From: Flavobacterium sp. KJJ
Lineage (GTDB): Bacteria; Bacteroidota; Bacteroidia; Flavobacteriales; Flavobacteriaceae
Assembly (NCBI RefSeq): GCF_000708595.2
Contig: NZ_JARP01000007.1
Location: forward strand, 186,001 to 250,000
Direction of reading: 5' to 3'
Length of the DNA: 64,000 nt
The position numbers were made by a program, and so were the translations under genes. This document shows, piece by piece, positions 35,594 through 44,368 of the stretch. The notes under the pieces are model-generated. The model searched no databases, was not told the DNA's origin, and saw nothing but the letters and a program-made list of their open reading frames with translations. The stretch's first letter is position 1, and each line of letters opens with the position of its first letter.

Positions 35594-36667
35594 ATGATTG
35601 ATTATCTCATTATCGGATCTGGATTAGCTGGAATTTCTTTTGCTGAAGTTGCTCTTAAAAACAATAAAACTATTTTAGTGCTTGATGATAAATCTCAAAA
35701 TTCTTCGAGAGTTGCCGGAGGTTTATATAATCCTGTTATTTTAAAGCGTTTTAGCGAAGTCTGGAAAGCGGAAGAACAATTGGTCTTGATGAATGATTTT
35801 TACGATCATATTGAAGCTAAACTTCAGACAAAGTTTAATTTTAAGCTTCCTATTTTAAGAAAATTTTTCTCTATTGAAGAGCAAAATAATTGGTTTGCAG
35901 CTTCGGACAAAAAGAATTTGGCACCTTTCTTATCTACCAAATTAATTACTAAAAAATACAATAATATTGATTCTCCTTATGATTATGGTGAAGTTTTGCA
36001 TACGGGTTATGTTGATACAGCTTTATTGCTGGATACTTATAAGCATTATTTAAAGGAAAAGAATTTATTGATAGAGGGTTTTTTTGACAGCCTTTATATT
36101 GAGTTTTTTGATTATGGAATTCAATACAAAAATATTCAAGCGCGTCACATTATTTTCGCAGAAGGATTTGGACTTCATAGAAATCCGTTTTTTAATTATT
36201 TGCCATTAGATGGTACAAAAGGAGAATTGTTTATTATAAAAGCTCCACAATTAAATCTTGATGTTATTGTAAATACCAGCGTTTTTATATTGCCATTAGG
36301 CAATGATTTATTTAAAGTTGGTGCAACCTACAATTGGCAGGATAAAACAGATACGCCAACTGAAGAAGGAAAACAAGAACTTCTAGATCGCATTAAAGAA
36401 ATTATTACCTGCGATTTTGAAATCGTAAAACACTTTGGAGGTGTTCGTCCTACAGTTAAAGACAGAAGACCTCTTATAGGCACACACCATGAACGAAAAT
36501 CACTTCATATATTAAACGGCTTAGGAACAAGAGGCGTTATGCTGGGGCCAGCAATGGCAAAGGCCTTATTTGAAAGTATTGAGAATGATATTCCGCTGGA
36601 TCGTGAAATTGATATTAAGCGATTTCATAAAAAATATTTAAAAACTCTTATTTTCGACCGGCCTTAG
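35594..36667 (+). CDS. FAD-dependent oxidoreductase (DAO family)
   Basis: 357 residues. The Rossmann motif DYLIIGSGLAGISFAE is at 3-18, followed by VLDDKSQNSSRVAGGLYNPV and, late, GVRPTVKDRRPLIG and ILNGLGTRGVMLGPAMAKAL, as in D-amino-acid oxidase / glycine oxidase-like enzymes. It should oxidise an amine or similar substrate with FAD; the actual substrate is unknown. Position after gldN/gldO is one I remember in other Flavobacteria. Its last 20 bases overlap the end of the convergent DUF983 gene. Confidence 0.9.
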   Translation: MIDYLIIGSGLAGISFAEVALKNNKTILVLDDKSQNSSRVAGGLYNPVILKRFSEVWKAEEQLVLMNDFYDHIEAKLQTKFNFKLPILRKFFSIEEQNNWFAASDKKNLAPFLSTKLITKKYNNIDSPYDYGEVLHTGYVDTALLLDTYKHYLKEKNLLIEGFFDSLYIEFFDYGIQYKNIQARHIIFAEGFGLHRNPFFNYLPLDGTKGELFIIKAPQLNLDVIVNTSVFILPLGNDLFKVGATYNWQDKTDTPTEEGKQELLDRIKEIITCDFEIVKHFGGVRPTVKDRRPLIGTHHERKSLHILNGLGTRGVMLGPAMAKALFESIENDIPLDREIDIKRFHKKYLKTLIFDRP

Positions 36668-37031
36668 GATCATAAGAAACAAACATATTGATATAGATGT
36701 TTCTGGAAAGTCGTAAAACGAATGGAAACAAAACAATCAAAGTAATTATAATTGATAGAAATGATTCTTCGATTGTAGTTTTAAAAAAGACAAACGAAAC
36801 AATAAATGCGGCGATTCCGACCGCGACATTTAGTCCGTAACTCACATACATAGCGCCATAAAAAAACGAAGGTTCGATTTGATATTTTAAACCGCAATGA
36901 CTGCAATTTTCATTCATTTTGAGAACTTTAGTCAAATGAAGCGGATTTTTGTCCGAATACATGCTCTCATTTTGACATTTTGGACAACTTCCTGTTAAAA
37001 TACTATTTAGTTTGGATCCTTTTTTTAACAT
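36648..37031 (-). CDS. DUF983 membrane protein
   Basis: 127 residues from the ATG at 37031 (MLKKGSKLNSILTGSCPKC); the nine-residue extension upstream crosses the -7 box and is rejected. A zinc ribbon C-P-K-C ... C-S-H-C is at about 16-46, then two membrane helices (MYVSYGLNVAVGIAAFIVSFVFF and FLSIIITLIVLFPFVLRLS). DUF983 proteins are of unknown function. The 3' end overlaps the FAD oxidoreductase gene by 20 bases, tail to tail. Confidence 0.85.
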   Translation of the reverse strand: MLKKGSKLNSILTGSCPKCQNESMYSDKNPLHLTKVLKMNENCSHCGLKYQIEPSFFYGAMYVSYGLNVAVGIAAFIVSFVFFKTTIEESFLSIIITLIVLFPFVLRLSRNIYINMFVSYDPKAGRK

Positions 37032-37047
37032 TTGCAAAAAATTTAAA

Positions 37048-37055
37048 CAAAGGTA
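37048..37055 (-). promoter_or_regulatory. -7 box of the DUF983 gene
   Basis: TACCTTTG on the minus strand, 17 bases before the ATG at 37031. No -33 TTG at the usual distance. Confidence 0.45.
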
Positions 37056-37097
37056 CATTTTTTAAACCTTTACTGCTCGTAACAATAGTCACAAATT

Positions 37098-39011
37098 ATG
37101 CTTAATATACACAATCTTTCTGTTTCTTTTGGAGGAACTTATTTATTTGAAGAAGTTACTTTTCGTTTGGGTGCTGGAGACCGTGTGGGTCTTGTTGGTA
37201 AAAACGGAGCTGGTAAATCTACCATGCTTAAAATGTTAGCAAGAGATTTTGCTCCTGATTCTGGAGTTATTTCTCAGGAGAAAGATATCCGGATGGGATT
37301 TTTACGTCAGGATATTGATTTTGAACGCGGAAGAACTGTGTTAGAAGAAGCTTATGAAGCCTTTACTGAAATTAAAGTTGTAGAAAAAAAGCTAGAAGAA
37401 ATCAATCATCAATTGGTTACAAGAACCGATTATGAAAGTGAAGAATACGGACAGATTATCGAAGACTTATCTGATTACACGCACCGTTTTGAACTTTTAG
37501 GAGGTTACAATTATGTGGGTGATACAGAAAAAATTCTTTTAGGTCTTGGTTTTAAGAGAGAAGTTTTTAATAACCAAACTGAAACATTTTCAGGAGGTTG
37601 GAGAATGCGTATTGAATTGGCTAAATTATTATTGCAAGCAAATGATGTATTGCTTCTGGATGAGCCAACGAATCACCTTGATATCGAGAGTATCATTTGG
37701 CTGGAGAGTTTTCTAAGAAATTATTCTGGAGTTGTAGTGATTGTATCGCACGATAAGATGTTTTTAGATAATGTTACGAATCGTACAATCGAAATTTCTT
37801 TAGGAAAAGCATACGATTTTAACAAGCCATATTCTCAATATTTAGAATTACGTCATGAAATTCGCGAAAAACAATTGGCGACTCAGAAAAATCAGGCGAA
37901 GAAAATTGAGGAAACAGAAAAATTAATCGAGAAATTCCGTGCAAAAGCTTCAAAAGCTTCAATGGCGCAATCCTTGATAAAAAAATTAGATAAAGTAGAA
38001 CGAATTGAAGTTGATGAAGACGACAATTCTGTAATGAATATTTCTTTTCCAGTTTCGAAAGAACCAGGAAGAGTGGTGGTAGAAGCTGAGCATGTTACAA
38101 AAGCATATGGAGATAAAGTTATTCTAAAAGATATTGATTTATTGGTAGAACGCGGCAGTAAAATTGCGTTTGTTGGTCAGAACGGCCAAGGAAAATCAAC
38201 CTTTATTAAAGCCATTGTAAATGAATTTGAATACCAAGGAAATATCAAATTAGGACATAATGTACAGTTAGGATATTTTGCTCAAAACCAGGCAGAATAT
38301 CTTGACGGCGAAATTACCTTGCTGCAAACCATGGAAGACGCAGCGATGGATACCAACCGTTCTAAAGTTCGTGATATGCTGGGTTCATTTTTGTTTCGTG
38401 GAGATGATGTAGAGAAGAAAGTAAAAGTGCTTTCAGGAGGTGAGCGTAACCGTTTAGCACTTTGTAAGCTATTGTTACAGCCAATAAACGTTTTACTGAT
38501 GGATGAGCCTACCAACCACTTAGATATTAAATCTAAGAACGTTTTAAAGGCCGCTCTTCAAAAATTTGGCGGAACTCTGCTATTGGTTTCACACGATAGA
38601 GATTTCCTTCAAGGAATGTCTAATATCGTTTACGAATTCAAAGATCAAAAAATTAAAGAATATTTGGGCGACATCAACTATTTCTTAGAACAGCGCAATC
38701 TTGAAAACATGCGCGAAGTAGAGAAAAAAGATGTGGCAAAAGCGGCAGCGCCAAAAGAAACCAATAAAGCTTCTTACGAAGATCAGAAAAAAGGAAAGGC
38801 ATTGCAAAACAAACTAAGCAAAGTCGAAAGCCAGATCAAACAATTAGAAAAAGACATTCAGCACGATGATAAATTGTTAGCTTCTAATTATGACAAACAT
38901 ATCGAAGACGCATCTTTTTTTACAGCTTACAACAAAAAGAAAAATGACCTTGATCAATTACTTTTAGATTGGGAAATTGTTCAGGAAGAAATTGATAATT
39001 TCAATGCTTAA
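37098..39011 (+). CDS. ABC-F family ATPase (ribosome-associated type)
   Basis: 637 residues with two ABC domains. First: GLVGKNGAGKSTMLK, signature FSGGWRMRIELAKLLL and Walker B VLLLDEPTNHLD. Second: FVGQNGQGKSTFIKA, signature LSGGERNRLALCKLLL and VLLMDEPTNHLD. The linker of about 80 residues between them and a C-terminal coiled-coil (QNKLSKVESQIKQLEKDIQ) are the ABC-F hallmarks, closest to the Uup/YheS type. No membrane segments. Such proteins act on ribosomes; a resistance role is not indicated. Confidence 0.93.
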   Translation: MLNIHNLSVSFGGTYLFEEVTFRLGAGDRVGLVGKNGAGKSTMLKMLARDFAPDSGVISQEKDIRMGFLRQDIDFERGRTVLEEAYEAFTEIKVVEKKLEEINHQLVTRTDYESEEYGQIIEDLSDYTHRFELLGGYNYVGDTEKILLGLGFKREVFNNQTETFSGGWRMRIELAKLLLQANDVLLLDEPTNHLDIESIIWLESFLRNYSGVVVIVSHDKMFLDNVTNRTIEISLGKAYDFNKPYSQYLELRHEIREKQLATQKNQAKKIEETEKLIEKFRAKASKASMAQSLIKKLDKVERIEVDEDDNSVMNISFPVSKEPGRVVVEAEHVTKAYGDKVILKDIDLLVERGSKIAFVGQNGQGKSTFIKAIVNEFEYQGNIKLGHNVQLGYFAQNQAEYLDGEITLLQTMEDAAMDTNRSKVRDMLGSFLFRGDDVEKKVKVLSGGERNRLALCKLLLQPINVLLMDEPTNHLDIKSKNVLKAALQKFGGTLLLVSHDRDFLQGMSNIVYEFKDQKIKEYLGDINYFLEQRNLENMREVEKKDVAKAAAPKETNKASYEDQKKGKALQNKLSKVESQIKQLEKDIQHDDKLLASNYDKHIEDASFFTAYNKKKNDLDQLLLDWEIVQEEIDNFNA

Positions 39012-39070
39012 TTAGTTTTTGTTTCAAGTTTCAAGTTTCACGTTACAATTGAAACCTGAAACCTGAAACT
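39012..39070. repeat. Heptamer-repeat hairpin between convergent genes
   Basis: gtttcaagtttcaagtttca pairs with tgaaacctgaaacctgaaac at 18 of 20 positions around nine bases. It fills the space between the ABC-F and App1 stop codons and is likely a two-way terminator made from the same heptamer as the arrays at 2353 and 23579. Confidence 0.85.
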
Positions 39071-40031
39071 ACTTTATAATCCCGATAGATTTAGAATGCA
39101 TAATCGCTTCACTGCTGTCTTTAAAATAGCAGACAGAAACATTAAGCGATTCTAAATTCTTCATGATTGTTTTTACTTCTGTTTTTTGAGATTTACCAGT
39201 TTGCCTGATATAAACTGCGATTACCGTTACCGGAAATATTTTGCAGATACGTTCGTACAAAACCGGATCGTGCTGCGAATCATCTCCTAGTAAAACATAT
39301 TTAAGATTTGGGTAAAACTCCAAAACATGTTTTATTTTATCAAATTTATGATCGTGATTGCCTCGTCCGCTCATTAAAAAGTCGGTTAGTCCTCTTTTAA
39401 TATCTTTCAATAAAATAACCGCTCTAGGCAGTTTATGTATTTTGGTAAATTTTACAATAAATCGGTACAAATTCCATTCGCTGCTAGAAACATAAAAAAA
39501 AGCATTTTCTTCCTCTTTATTGTTTCGTCCAGCTGAACTTAAAGCTTGATAATGAGGCACGACATCTTTAAAAATTTTCCTGTCATTTACATTTTTAAAA
39601 AGTAAAATATACATTTTTTTGAAGACATTGCGAGTATGAGAAATCAGGAAAGTATCATCAATATCAGATATGATTCCTAAGTTTCCTTTATGCGGTCTGA
39701 TAAAACTTCCTTTTGAAGTTATGATTTGTGAGTCGTATTTTAAACTTACTTCATACTCCATCCATCCAAAGCTCATTTCTTTTTCAAGCGGAATGCAAAA
39801 CTTAAAATAACCGTCGTCTAGCGTTTTTGTGTGAATTTCAACATCGCCTAATTTAAGGTATATATCAAAATTTTTGATTGTTTTGATTCTAAATTGATTG
39901 ATTATCGAACGTGCGTTTTTTAGGTTTTTCTTCTGAAAATCATAATCATACGTTCTTTTAAAAACATGCCCCATTACAATTAATTCTTCTTCATTGGCAT
40001 AACCTCGATATAATTGTAGTATTGGTTTCAT
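39069..40031 (-). CDS. App1-family phosphatidate phosphatase (DUF2183)
   Basis: 320 residues. The haloacid-dehalogenase-type nucleophile D-I-D-D-T lies in GIISDIDDTFLIS at about 141-152. FFYVSSSEWNLYRF follows, then the late LLGDDSQHDPVLYERI, the conserved end of the App1 domain. Yeast App1 dephosphorylates phosphatidate to diacylglycerol. An N-terminal domain of 130 residues precedes it (beta-rich). A lipid-kinase gene starts divergently 62 bases away; together they suggest control of phosphatidate and diacylglycerol. Confidence 0.88.
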   Translation of the reverse strand: MKPILQLYRGYANEEELIVMGHVFKRTYDYDFQKKNLKNARSIINQFRIKTIKNFDIYLKLGDVEIHTKTLDDGYFKFCIPLEKEMSFGWMEYEVSLKYDSQIITSKGSFIRPHKGNLGIISDIDDTFLISHTRNVFKKMYILLFKNVNDRKIFKDVVPHYQALSSAGRNNKEEENAFFYVSSSEWNLYRFIVKFTKIHKLPRAVILLKDIKRGLTDFLMSGRGNHDHKFDKIKHVLEFYPNLKYVLLGDDSQHDPVLYERICKIFPVTVIAVYIRQTGKSQKTEVKTIMKNLESLNVSVCYFKDSSEAIMHSKSIGIIK

Positions 40032-40093
40032 TAATTACGTATATTTATATAACATGTAAATTAATTATTTTAATTGGTTTTAAAAATAAAATT

Positions 40094-40963
40094 TTGAAAA
40101 AGAATATCATATTTGTTGTTAACCCTATTTCCGGAGATCTTGATAAATCAGATTTAATCGAGGCTGTCGAAGAGTTTGCAACTACAAATCATTTTGATTT
40201 GGAAGTTTACGAGACTAAAGGAAAAAGTGATATAAAAGAAATACAATCACTTTATAATCAATATCAACCAGAGCGAATTATAGTTGCTGGCGGGGACGGA
40301 ACGATAAAAATGGTTGCAGAAGCGGTAGAACAATTCGATGTAATCATCGGAATTTTGCCGGCAGGTTCAGCAAACGGATTGTCTGTCGATCTTAATTTGC
40401 CTACGACAATTGAAGAAAATCTTAAAATTGCCTTTTCGAACAAATGTATCGAAATGGATATGATTTGCATCAACGGTAAAAAAAGTATCCATTTAAGTGA
40501 TATTGGCTTAAATGCTAATTTGGTAAAAAATTATGAAGAAAGTGATACGCGTGGCTTTTGGGGTTATGCGTTACAAGCTTTTACTACACTAAATCAATCT
40601 GAAGAACCTTTTGTCGCAACAATTTCGGCTAATAACGAAACCGTCGAACATACGGCAAGAATGATCGTAATTGCCAATTCTCAAAAATACGGAACTGGCG
40701 TAGTTATCAACCCAAATGGTGTAATGAACGACGGAAAGTTTGAATTGATCATTTTAAAAAACCTGGATTTATTATTGATCGGAAAAATTATTACAGGTAA
40801 TATGCCAATTGATTCTGACGACGTTGTTATTATTTCGACAGATAAAGCAAACATTAAAACAGATTATCCGGTAAATTTTCAAATTGACGGAGAATATTGC
40901 GGCGCGCAAAGTAATTTAGATATTTATATTTTGCATAAGCAAATGAAAATTGCAATTCCTTAA
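40094..40963 (+). CDS. Diacylglycerol kinase family lipid kinase
   Basis: 289 residues from TTG 40094 (KKNIIFVVNPISGDLDKSD). The longest frame starts at TTG 40022 inside the App1 start and adds 24 hydrophobic residues absent from family members, so I prefer 40094. Key blocks are NPISG, the ATP loop VAGGDGTIKMVAEAV, GILPAGSANGLS, LIGLN-type DIGLNANLVK and the closing DGEYCGAQ. The enzyme should phosphorylate diacylglycerol or a similar lipid. The App1 phosphatase, its functional opposite, is next door. Confidence 0.9.
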   Translation: MKKNIIFVVNPISGDLDKSDLIEAVEEFATTNHFDLEVYETKGKSDIKEIQSLYNQYQPERIIVAGGDGTIKMVAEAVEQFDVIIGILPAGSANGLSVDLNLPTTIEENLKIAFSNKCIEMDMICINGKKSIHLSDIGLNANLVKNYEESDTRGFWGYALQAFTTLNQSEEPFVATISANNETVEHTARMIVIANSQKYGTGVVINPNGVMNDGKFELIILKNLDLLLIGKIITGNMPIDSDDVVIISTDKANIKTDYPVNFQIDGEYCGAQSNLDIYILHKQMKIAIP

Positions 40964-40983
40964 AATTAAACTTGTCAAAGTTA

Positions 40984-42129
40984 TTATTTAAAAGGATTTC
41001 GTTCCTGCCATTCTGTTTTAGGTTCCAGATAATTGAAAAATCGAGAAATATTGTGATTGATAAGAGCGTTGCTATGCGTAATTAAACCGTACATTTTTAC
41101 AGGTTTTGCACCAACAGAACTTTTAATTTCTAAAGCAGTTCTTGCGAAAACAATTTCTCTGAAACCTTGATTGATAGAGTACGCAATCATGTCGTATAAC
41201 ATGTTTAAATAAAGCATTTTATCGCGTTGAATACTTTCGTCATAACCAAGAAAATAGGTGTCCATTACAGATCCATTTTTTATGAGCGTATTAAAGCCAA
41301 TTAGTTTTTCATCTAAAAAATAGCCATAAAGCAAAAAGTCGTCTTTCATGATTTCTTTAAAAAAACTAAAATGATTTCTGGCTAGAAAAAAAGTATTGAA
41401 TGGTGCATTTTTAGCAACATGAAAATAGAGTTCGTAAATCACATCTTCATACTGCCTGATATCAGACAATGACATTTTTTGTTTTTTGATTCCTTCAGAT
41501 TTCTTGCGGGCGCGTTTGTATTGGTCTCGATATTTTTTTGATAATGCATTAATATAATCTTGCTCTGTTTTCCAGTTTTCATTGATTTCAAAAATCATAT
41601 TAGGCTGGGTAGAGAATGTATAATTGTTTTTAAACTCAGCTTGCAAGGGTTCAATTTCTTTTGCTGTAAAATCTTTTATACTTGTTATATGAACTTTTTT
41701 TCCAGAAGCTTTCAAATCTTTTTTAAGCTGATTAATAGCTTTATGAAGTGTTTTAATTGCTTTTGGCTCTTTTACACTTTTATCAAAAGCAAAAGCATTT
41801 TGACCCGTAAGCATATTATTGCCTACAAATAAAACATGTGAAGCAAAATTCTTAAAGGCAAAATTGCGGACAGAAGTTTTTAGGCACTGATCTCGTTCTC
41901 CAAAAGATTCTAATTTTTCTGCAAATAAAAATTGAGTTAAGACAATTCCGATAAGTTTTTCTTCTTCAAAGATTCCAATAAAATGACAGATCATGTTTAC
42001 TGGACACGAATTTTCAAGTACTTCGAGGTATTCTTTAGTCAAAAAGATGTTTTTTGGAGTCAGCGAATTCCATTCTAAAGGCAATGATGATGCGCTATTG
42101 TATATTTCGAAAGAATAAGTTGTAGTCAA
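40984..42129 (-). CDS. FemAB/GNAT-like acyltransferase-fold protein
   Basis: 381 residues. Two GNAT-like halves: IFEEEKLIGIVLTQF near 53-67, and in the C-terminal half YGYFLDEKLIGFNTLIKNGSVMDTYFLGYDE followed by KMLYLNMLYDMIAYSINQGFREIVF, typical of the acetyltransf_6 / FemAB group. The basic motif SKKYRDQYKRARKK at about 205-218 is conserved in the family. Substrate unknown; related proteins act on cell-wall or amino-acyl groups. Single gene. Confidence 0.7.
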   Translation of the reverse strand: MTTTYSFEIYNSASSLPLEWNSLTPKNIFLTKEYLEVLENSCPVNMICHFIGIFEEEKLIGIVLTQFLFAEKLESFGERDQCLKTSVRNFAFKNFASHVLFVGNNMLTGQNAFAFDKSVKEPKAIKTLHKAINQLKKDLKASGKKVHITSIKDFTAKEIEPLQAEFKNNYTFSTQPNMIFEINENWKTEQDYINALSKKYRDQYKRARKKSEGIKKQKMSLSDIRQYEDVIYELYFHVAKNAPFNTFFLARNHFSFFKEIMKDDFLLYGYFLDEKLIGFNTLIKNGSVMDTYFLGYDESIQRDKMLYLNMLYDMIAYSINQGFREIVFARTALEIKSSVGAKPVKMYGLITHSNALINHNISRFFNYLEPKTEWQERNPFK

Positions 42130-42199
42130 AGGTGTGAGCTAATTTCGTCAAAATTAGGTAATATTTATAATAACTCCGTTAGATTAAGTTATTATTAAG

Positions 42200-42234
42200 A
42201 AAACCCGCTTGAATTTAGTTTTCAAACGGGTTTC
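42200..42234 (-). terminator. Terminator of the DUF1761 gene
   Basis: aaacccgcttgaa pairs with ttcaaacgggttt around atttagtt. On the minus strand it follows the gene ending at 42246; the T-tract is short. Confidence 0.7.
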
Positions 42235-42245
42235 ATTTTTATAAT

Positions 42246-42734
42246 TTATGCAAATCCACAGATGATGCCTCCCATTAAGGTTAGGGTTACAATCCAGAAT
42301 CCGGCATGAATCAATATATATTTCCAAGATTTTCTTTCGAACAGTCCGTTAATTCCAATTACTGGAAAAGCAAAAAATAAACCTGACATAAAACCATGAA
42401 GTGCTCCATGCTTAAAAGTACGATATGCTTGTCCGTAATCAGCCATAAATGCTGCAAATGATGGTTTTGCACTGTCTATTAATGGCGGCCCGCCAACCAT
42501 TCCGACTGCTCCAGACTGATGAATTGTTAATGACATTAAAGTCATTGTAATCATTAAAGAAAAAATATACGTTAACCCGAAGATTTTCAGCATATTTCCT
42601 GTCCTAAGTTGTTCTTGAGTCAGATTGTTCTCTTTCATCCAGATCGTTCCAAAGACTTTTGGATTGTACCAAATGAAACCCACTACCAATGTGACAATAC
42701 CTGCAAGCAGCAATGCAATAAAGTTAATTTCCAT
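42246..42734 (-). CDS. DUF1761 membrane protein
   Basis: 162 residues with four hydrophobic helices: FIALLLAGIVTLVVGFIWY, MLKIFGLTYIFSLMITMTLMSLT, GALHGFMSGLFFAFPVIG and ILIHAGFWIVTLTLMGGIICGF. The segment GFIWYNPKVFGTIWMKENN and the HGALHGFMSG block are typical of DUF1761. No catalytic motif is evident; the function is unknown. Own promoter (42762-42790) and terminator. Confidence 0.88.
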   Translation of the reverse strand: MEINFIALLLAGIVTLVVGFIWYNPKVFGTIWMKENNLTQEQLRTGNMLKIFGLTYIFSLMITMTLMSLTIHQSGAVGMVGGPPLIDSAKPSFAAFMADYGQAYRTFKHGALHGFMSGLFFAFPVIGINGLFERKSWKYILIHAGFWIVTLTLMGGIICGFA

Positions 42735-42761
42735 AATATGAGGTTTTTAGAATTAGTTGGT

Positions 42762-42790
42762 CAAATTTAAACAAAAATTGTCAAATTCAA
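42762..42790 (-). promoter_or_regulatory. Promoter of the DUF1761 gene
   Basis: On the minus strand TTG (42788-42790), 18 bases, then TAAATTTG (42762-42769), followed 27 bases later by the ATG at 42734. Confidence 0.5.
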
Positions 42791-42877
42791 TTTTTTAATG
42801 AAAGTAGTATAAAGTATGTTAATTATTTATTTATCAACAGTTTATCGACATAAGGTGCATTATAGCACTGAAATACG

Positions 42878-42885
42878 TAATTTTG
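42878..42885 (+). promoter_or_regulatory. -7 box of the LRR gene
   Basis: TAATTTTG, 28 bases before the ATG at 42914; no clear -33 element. Confidence 0.4.
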
Positions 42886-42913
42886 CCAATGAATAACAAA
42901 ACCCAAATCTGTT

Positions 42914-43627
42914 ATGAAAATCTTAGCCACGTTATTTTTAGCGATTGTTTGTACTTTTCAAACTTTCGCAGGTACTGTTTCTGATAAAGAGAAAGATGCT
43001 CTTGTAAAATTATACTATGCGACAAATGGTGCAAAGTGGAAGAAAAAGTGGGATTTATCTCTTTCTGTATCGACATGGTACGGAGTAAAGACTGAAAATA
43101 ATAAAGTTATAGCGATCGATCTGTCGGATAATAATTTAGAAGGAAACTTGCCTGACGAACTTGCTGACTTAGTAAATTTAGTCGAAATTGATTTGCATAA
43201 AAATAAACTGAAAGGCGAATTGCCTGTAAATATTGGCAAACTGAAACATTTGGAGGTTCTTTCGTTATTTGATAATGAAATCCAAGGGCAATTGCCAAGT
43301 TCGATTTATAAAATTGCAACTTTAAAAATTTTGTTATTGAACAACAATAAGTTATCAGGCAATTTAAGTAATGAAATTATGAATTGCAGTTCTTTAGAAA
43401 ACTTAAGTTTATTTGATAATAATTTTGAAGGCATTATTCCGAATGGACTTGAAAAATTACATCATTTATCAGAAATGAATCTTTCTTATAATAAATTTAA
43501 AGGAACAGTTTCGAAAAACTTAGCTTTATTAGACCCTTTAAATATGACAATGTTTGATGAAAATGGAAATCCTTTTTTATTAGAAATTAATGCAGAAAAA
43601 GAAACCACAATTGTTACAGAAAATTAA
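42914..43627 (+). CDS. Exported leucine-rich-repeat protein
   Basis: 237 residues with a signal peptide (MKILATLFLAIVCTFQTFA). An N-terminal cap DKEKDALVKLYYATNGAKWKKKW...WYGV resembles the plant-type LRR cap. Six or so LRRs of 23-24 residues follow, of the plant-like pattern LxxLxxLxLxxNxLxGxLP (for example LVEIDLHKNKLKGELPVNIG). Such proteins bind proteins or glycans at the surface; the ligand is unknown. No T9SS tail is evident, so it may be periplasmic. Confidence 0.88.
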   Translation: MKILATLFLAIVCTFQTFAGTVSDKEKDALVKLYYATNGAKWKKKWDLSLSVSTWYGVKTENNKVIAIDLSDNNLEGNLPDELADLVNLVEIDLHKNKLKGELPVNIGKLKHLEVLSLFDNEIQGQLPSSIYKIATLKILLLNNNKLSGNLSNEIMNCSSLENLSLFDNNFEGIIPNGLEKLHHLSEMNLSYNKFKGTVSKNLALLDPLNMTMFDENGNPFLLEINAEKETTIVTEN

Positions 43628-43693
43628 TCGTGCTTATGAATGAGTTTTACAATCGTTAAAAAAAGTTGATTAAATATATTTAGTTAATTGTTT

Positions 43694-43726
43694 AAAACCC
43701 GTAACGTAATCCGTTACGGGTTTTTT
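43694..43726 (+). terminator. Terminator of the LRR gene
   Basis: aaaacccgtaacg pairs with cgttacgggtttt around taatc, followed by six T. Confidence 0.9.
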
Positions 43727-43805
43727 ACGTCTAATATTTTGATATTTAGATAAGAATGAGAATAATTCAGCCAAAAAAAAGATTTCCTAAAAATATAATT
43801 TATGC

Positions 43806-43842
43806 TAACTTTGTGCCATATCGATAATTTAATATCGGTTTT
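43806..43842 (+). promoter_or_regulatory. -7 box and small 5' hairpin of the 101-residue gene
   Basis: TAACTTTG at 43806-43813 fits the -7 consensus. Just after it atcgata / tatcggt can form a seven-pair hairpin followed by TTTTTG. It leaves an untranslated leader of about 115 bases; the role of the hairpin is unknown. Confidence 0.35.
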
Positions 43843-43935
43843 TGTAACAACTTACTTTTTTTTCATAACTTTAATATGGAATTCAACATAGTTGAAGCAG
43901 TGCAAGAATAATTAACCTTTTTAATAATAAAAATT

Positions 43936-44241
43936 ATGGTAATACAATATCAAGGTGAACAATACGGAAAAGCGACAACGTTTACGTTAAGAATCATAGG
44001 GAATAACCTCTCTAAAAGCAGTTCTAATTATCAAATAGATTTGCTAGTAGGCGATAAGCAGCTGCCGACTTTTACAACTTCAATTCACCAAAGTTTATCT
44101 AATTGCTTAAAAGAAATCTATTTGTTCAGAAAACATAACGGAATAAAATTCAATGCTTCTTCTGAAAAAGTCTCGTTGCCTTTAGTACCGTATGATCAAG
44201 TTTTATACAATTATAATAAATATGCTTTGTTTATGGCTTAA
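43936..44241 (+). CDS. Hypothetical protein of 101 residues
   Basis: No signal peptide or membrane helix. Begins MVIQYQGEQYGKATTFTLRI and ends VLYNYNKYALFMA; the middle is mixed strand and helix (FTTSIHQSLSNCLKEIYLFRKHNG). No motif I recognise. It has its own promoter-like box, a long leader and a strong terminator, so it is probably a real, independently expressed gene. Confidence 0.65.
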   Translation: MVIQYQGEQYGKATTFTLRIIGNNLSKSSSNYQIDLLVGDKQLPTFTTSIHQSLSNCLKEIYLFRKHNGIKFNASSEKVSLPLVPYDQVLYNYNKYALFMA

Positions 44242-44264
44242 TTGCTTATAAAACATAGAAATAT

Positions 44265-44299
44265 AAAAAAAGACTGTTCTGTTTGAACGGTCTTTTTTT
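44265..44299 (+). terminator. Terminator of the 101-residue gene
   Basis: aaaaagactgttc pairs with gaacggtcttttt around tgttt, followed by T-tract. Confidence 0.88.
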
Positions 44300-44315
44300 A
44301 TGTCCTAACTAATAT

Positions 44316-44350
44316 AAAAAAAAGCTCCAGATTTCTCTGAAGCTTTTTTG
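44316..44350 (-). terminator. Terminator of the secretion operon
   Basis: On the minus strand aaaagcttcaga pairs with tctggagctttt and is followed by a T-tract; it lies 19 bases past the last gene of the type II-like operon. Confidence 0.88.
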
Positions 44351-44368
44351 CATTTTGTTTAAATTTTA

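Noticed and set aside
40022..40093. N-terminal hydrophobic extension of the lipid kinase
   Set aside because: Starts on TTG inside the divergent gene and lies upstream of the conserved family start; probably untranslated promoter region.
40984..42129. Gasdermin- or defence-linked acyltransferase
   Set aside because: Ordinary FemAB/GNAT-type gene in core context, far from the AT-rich cassette.
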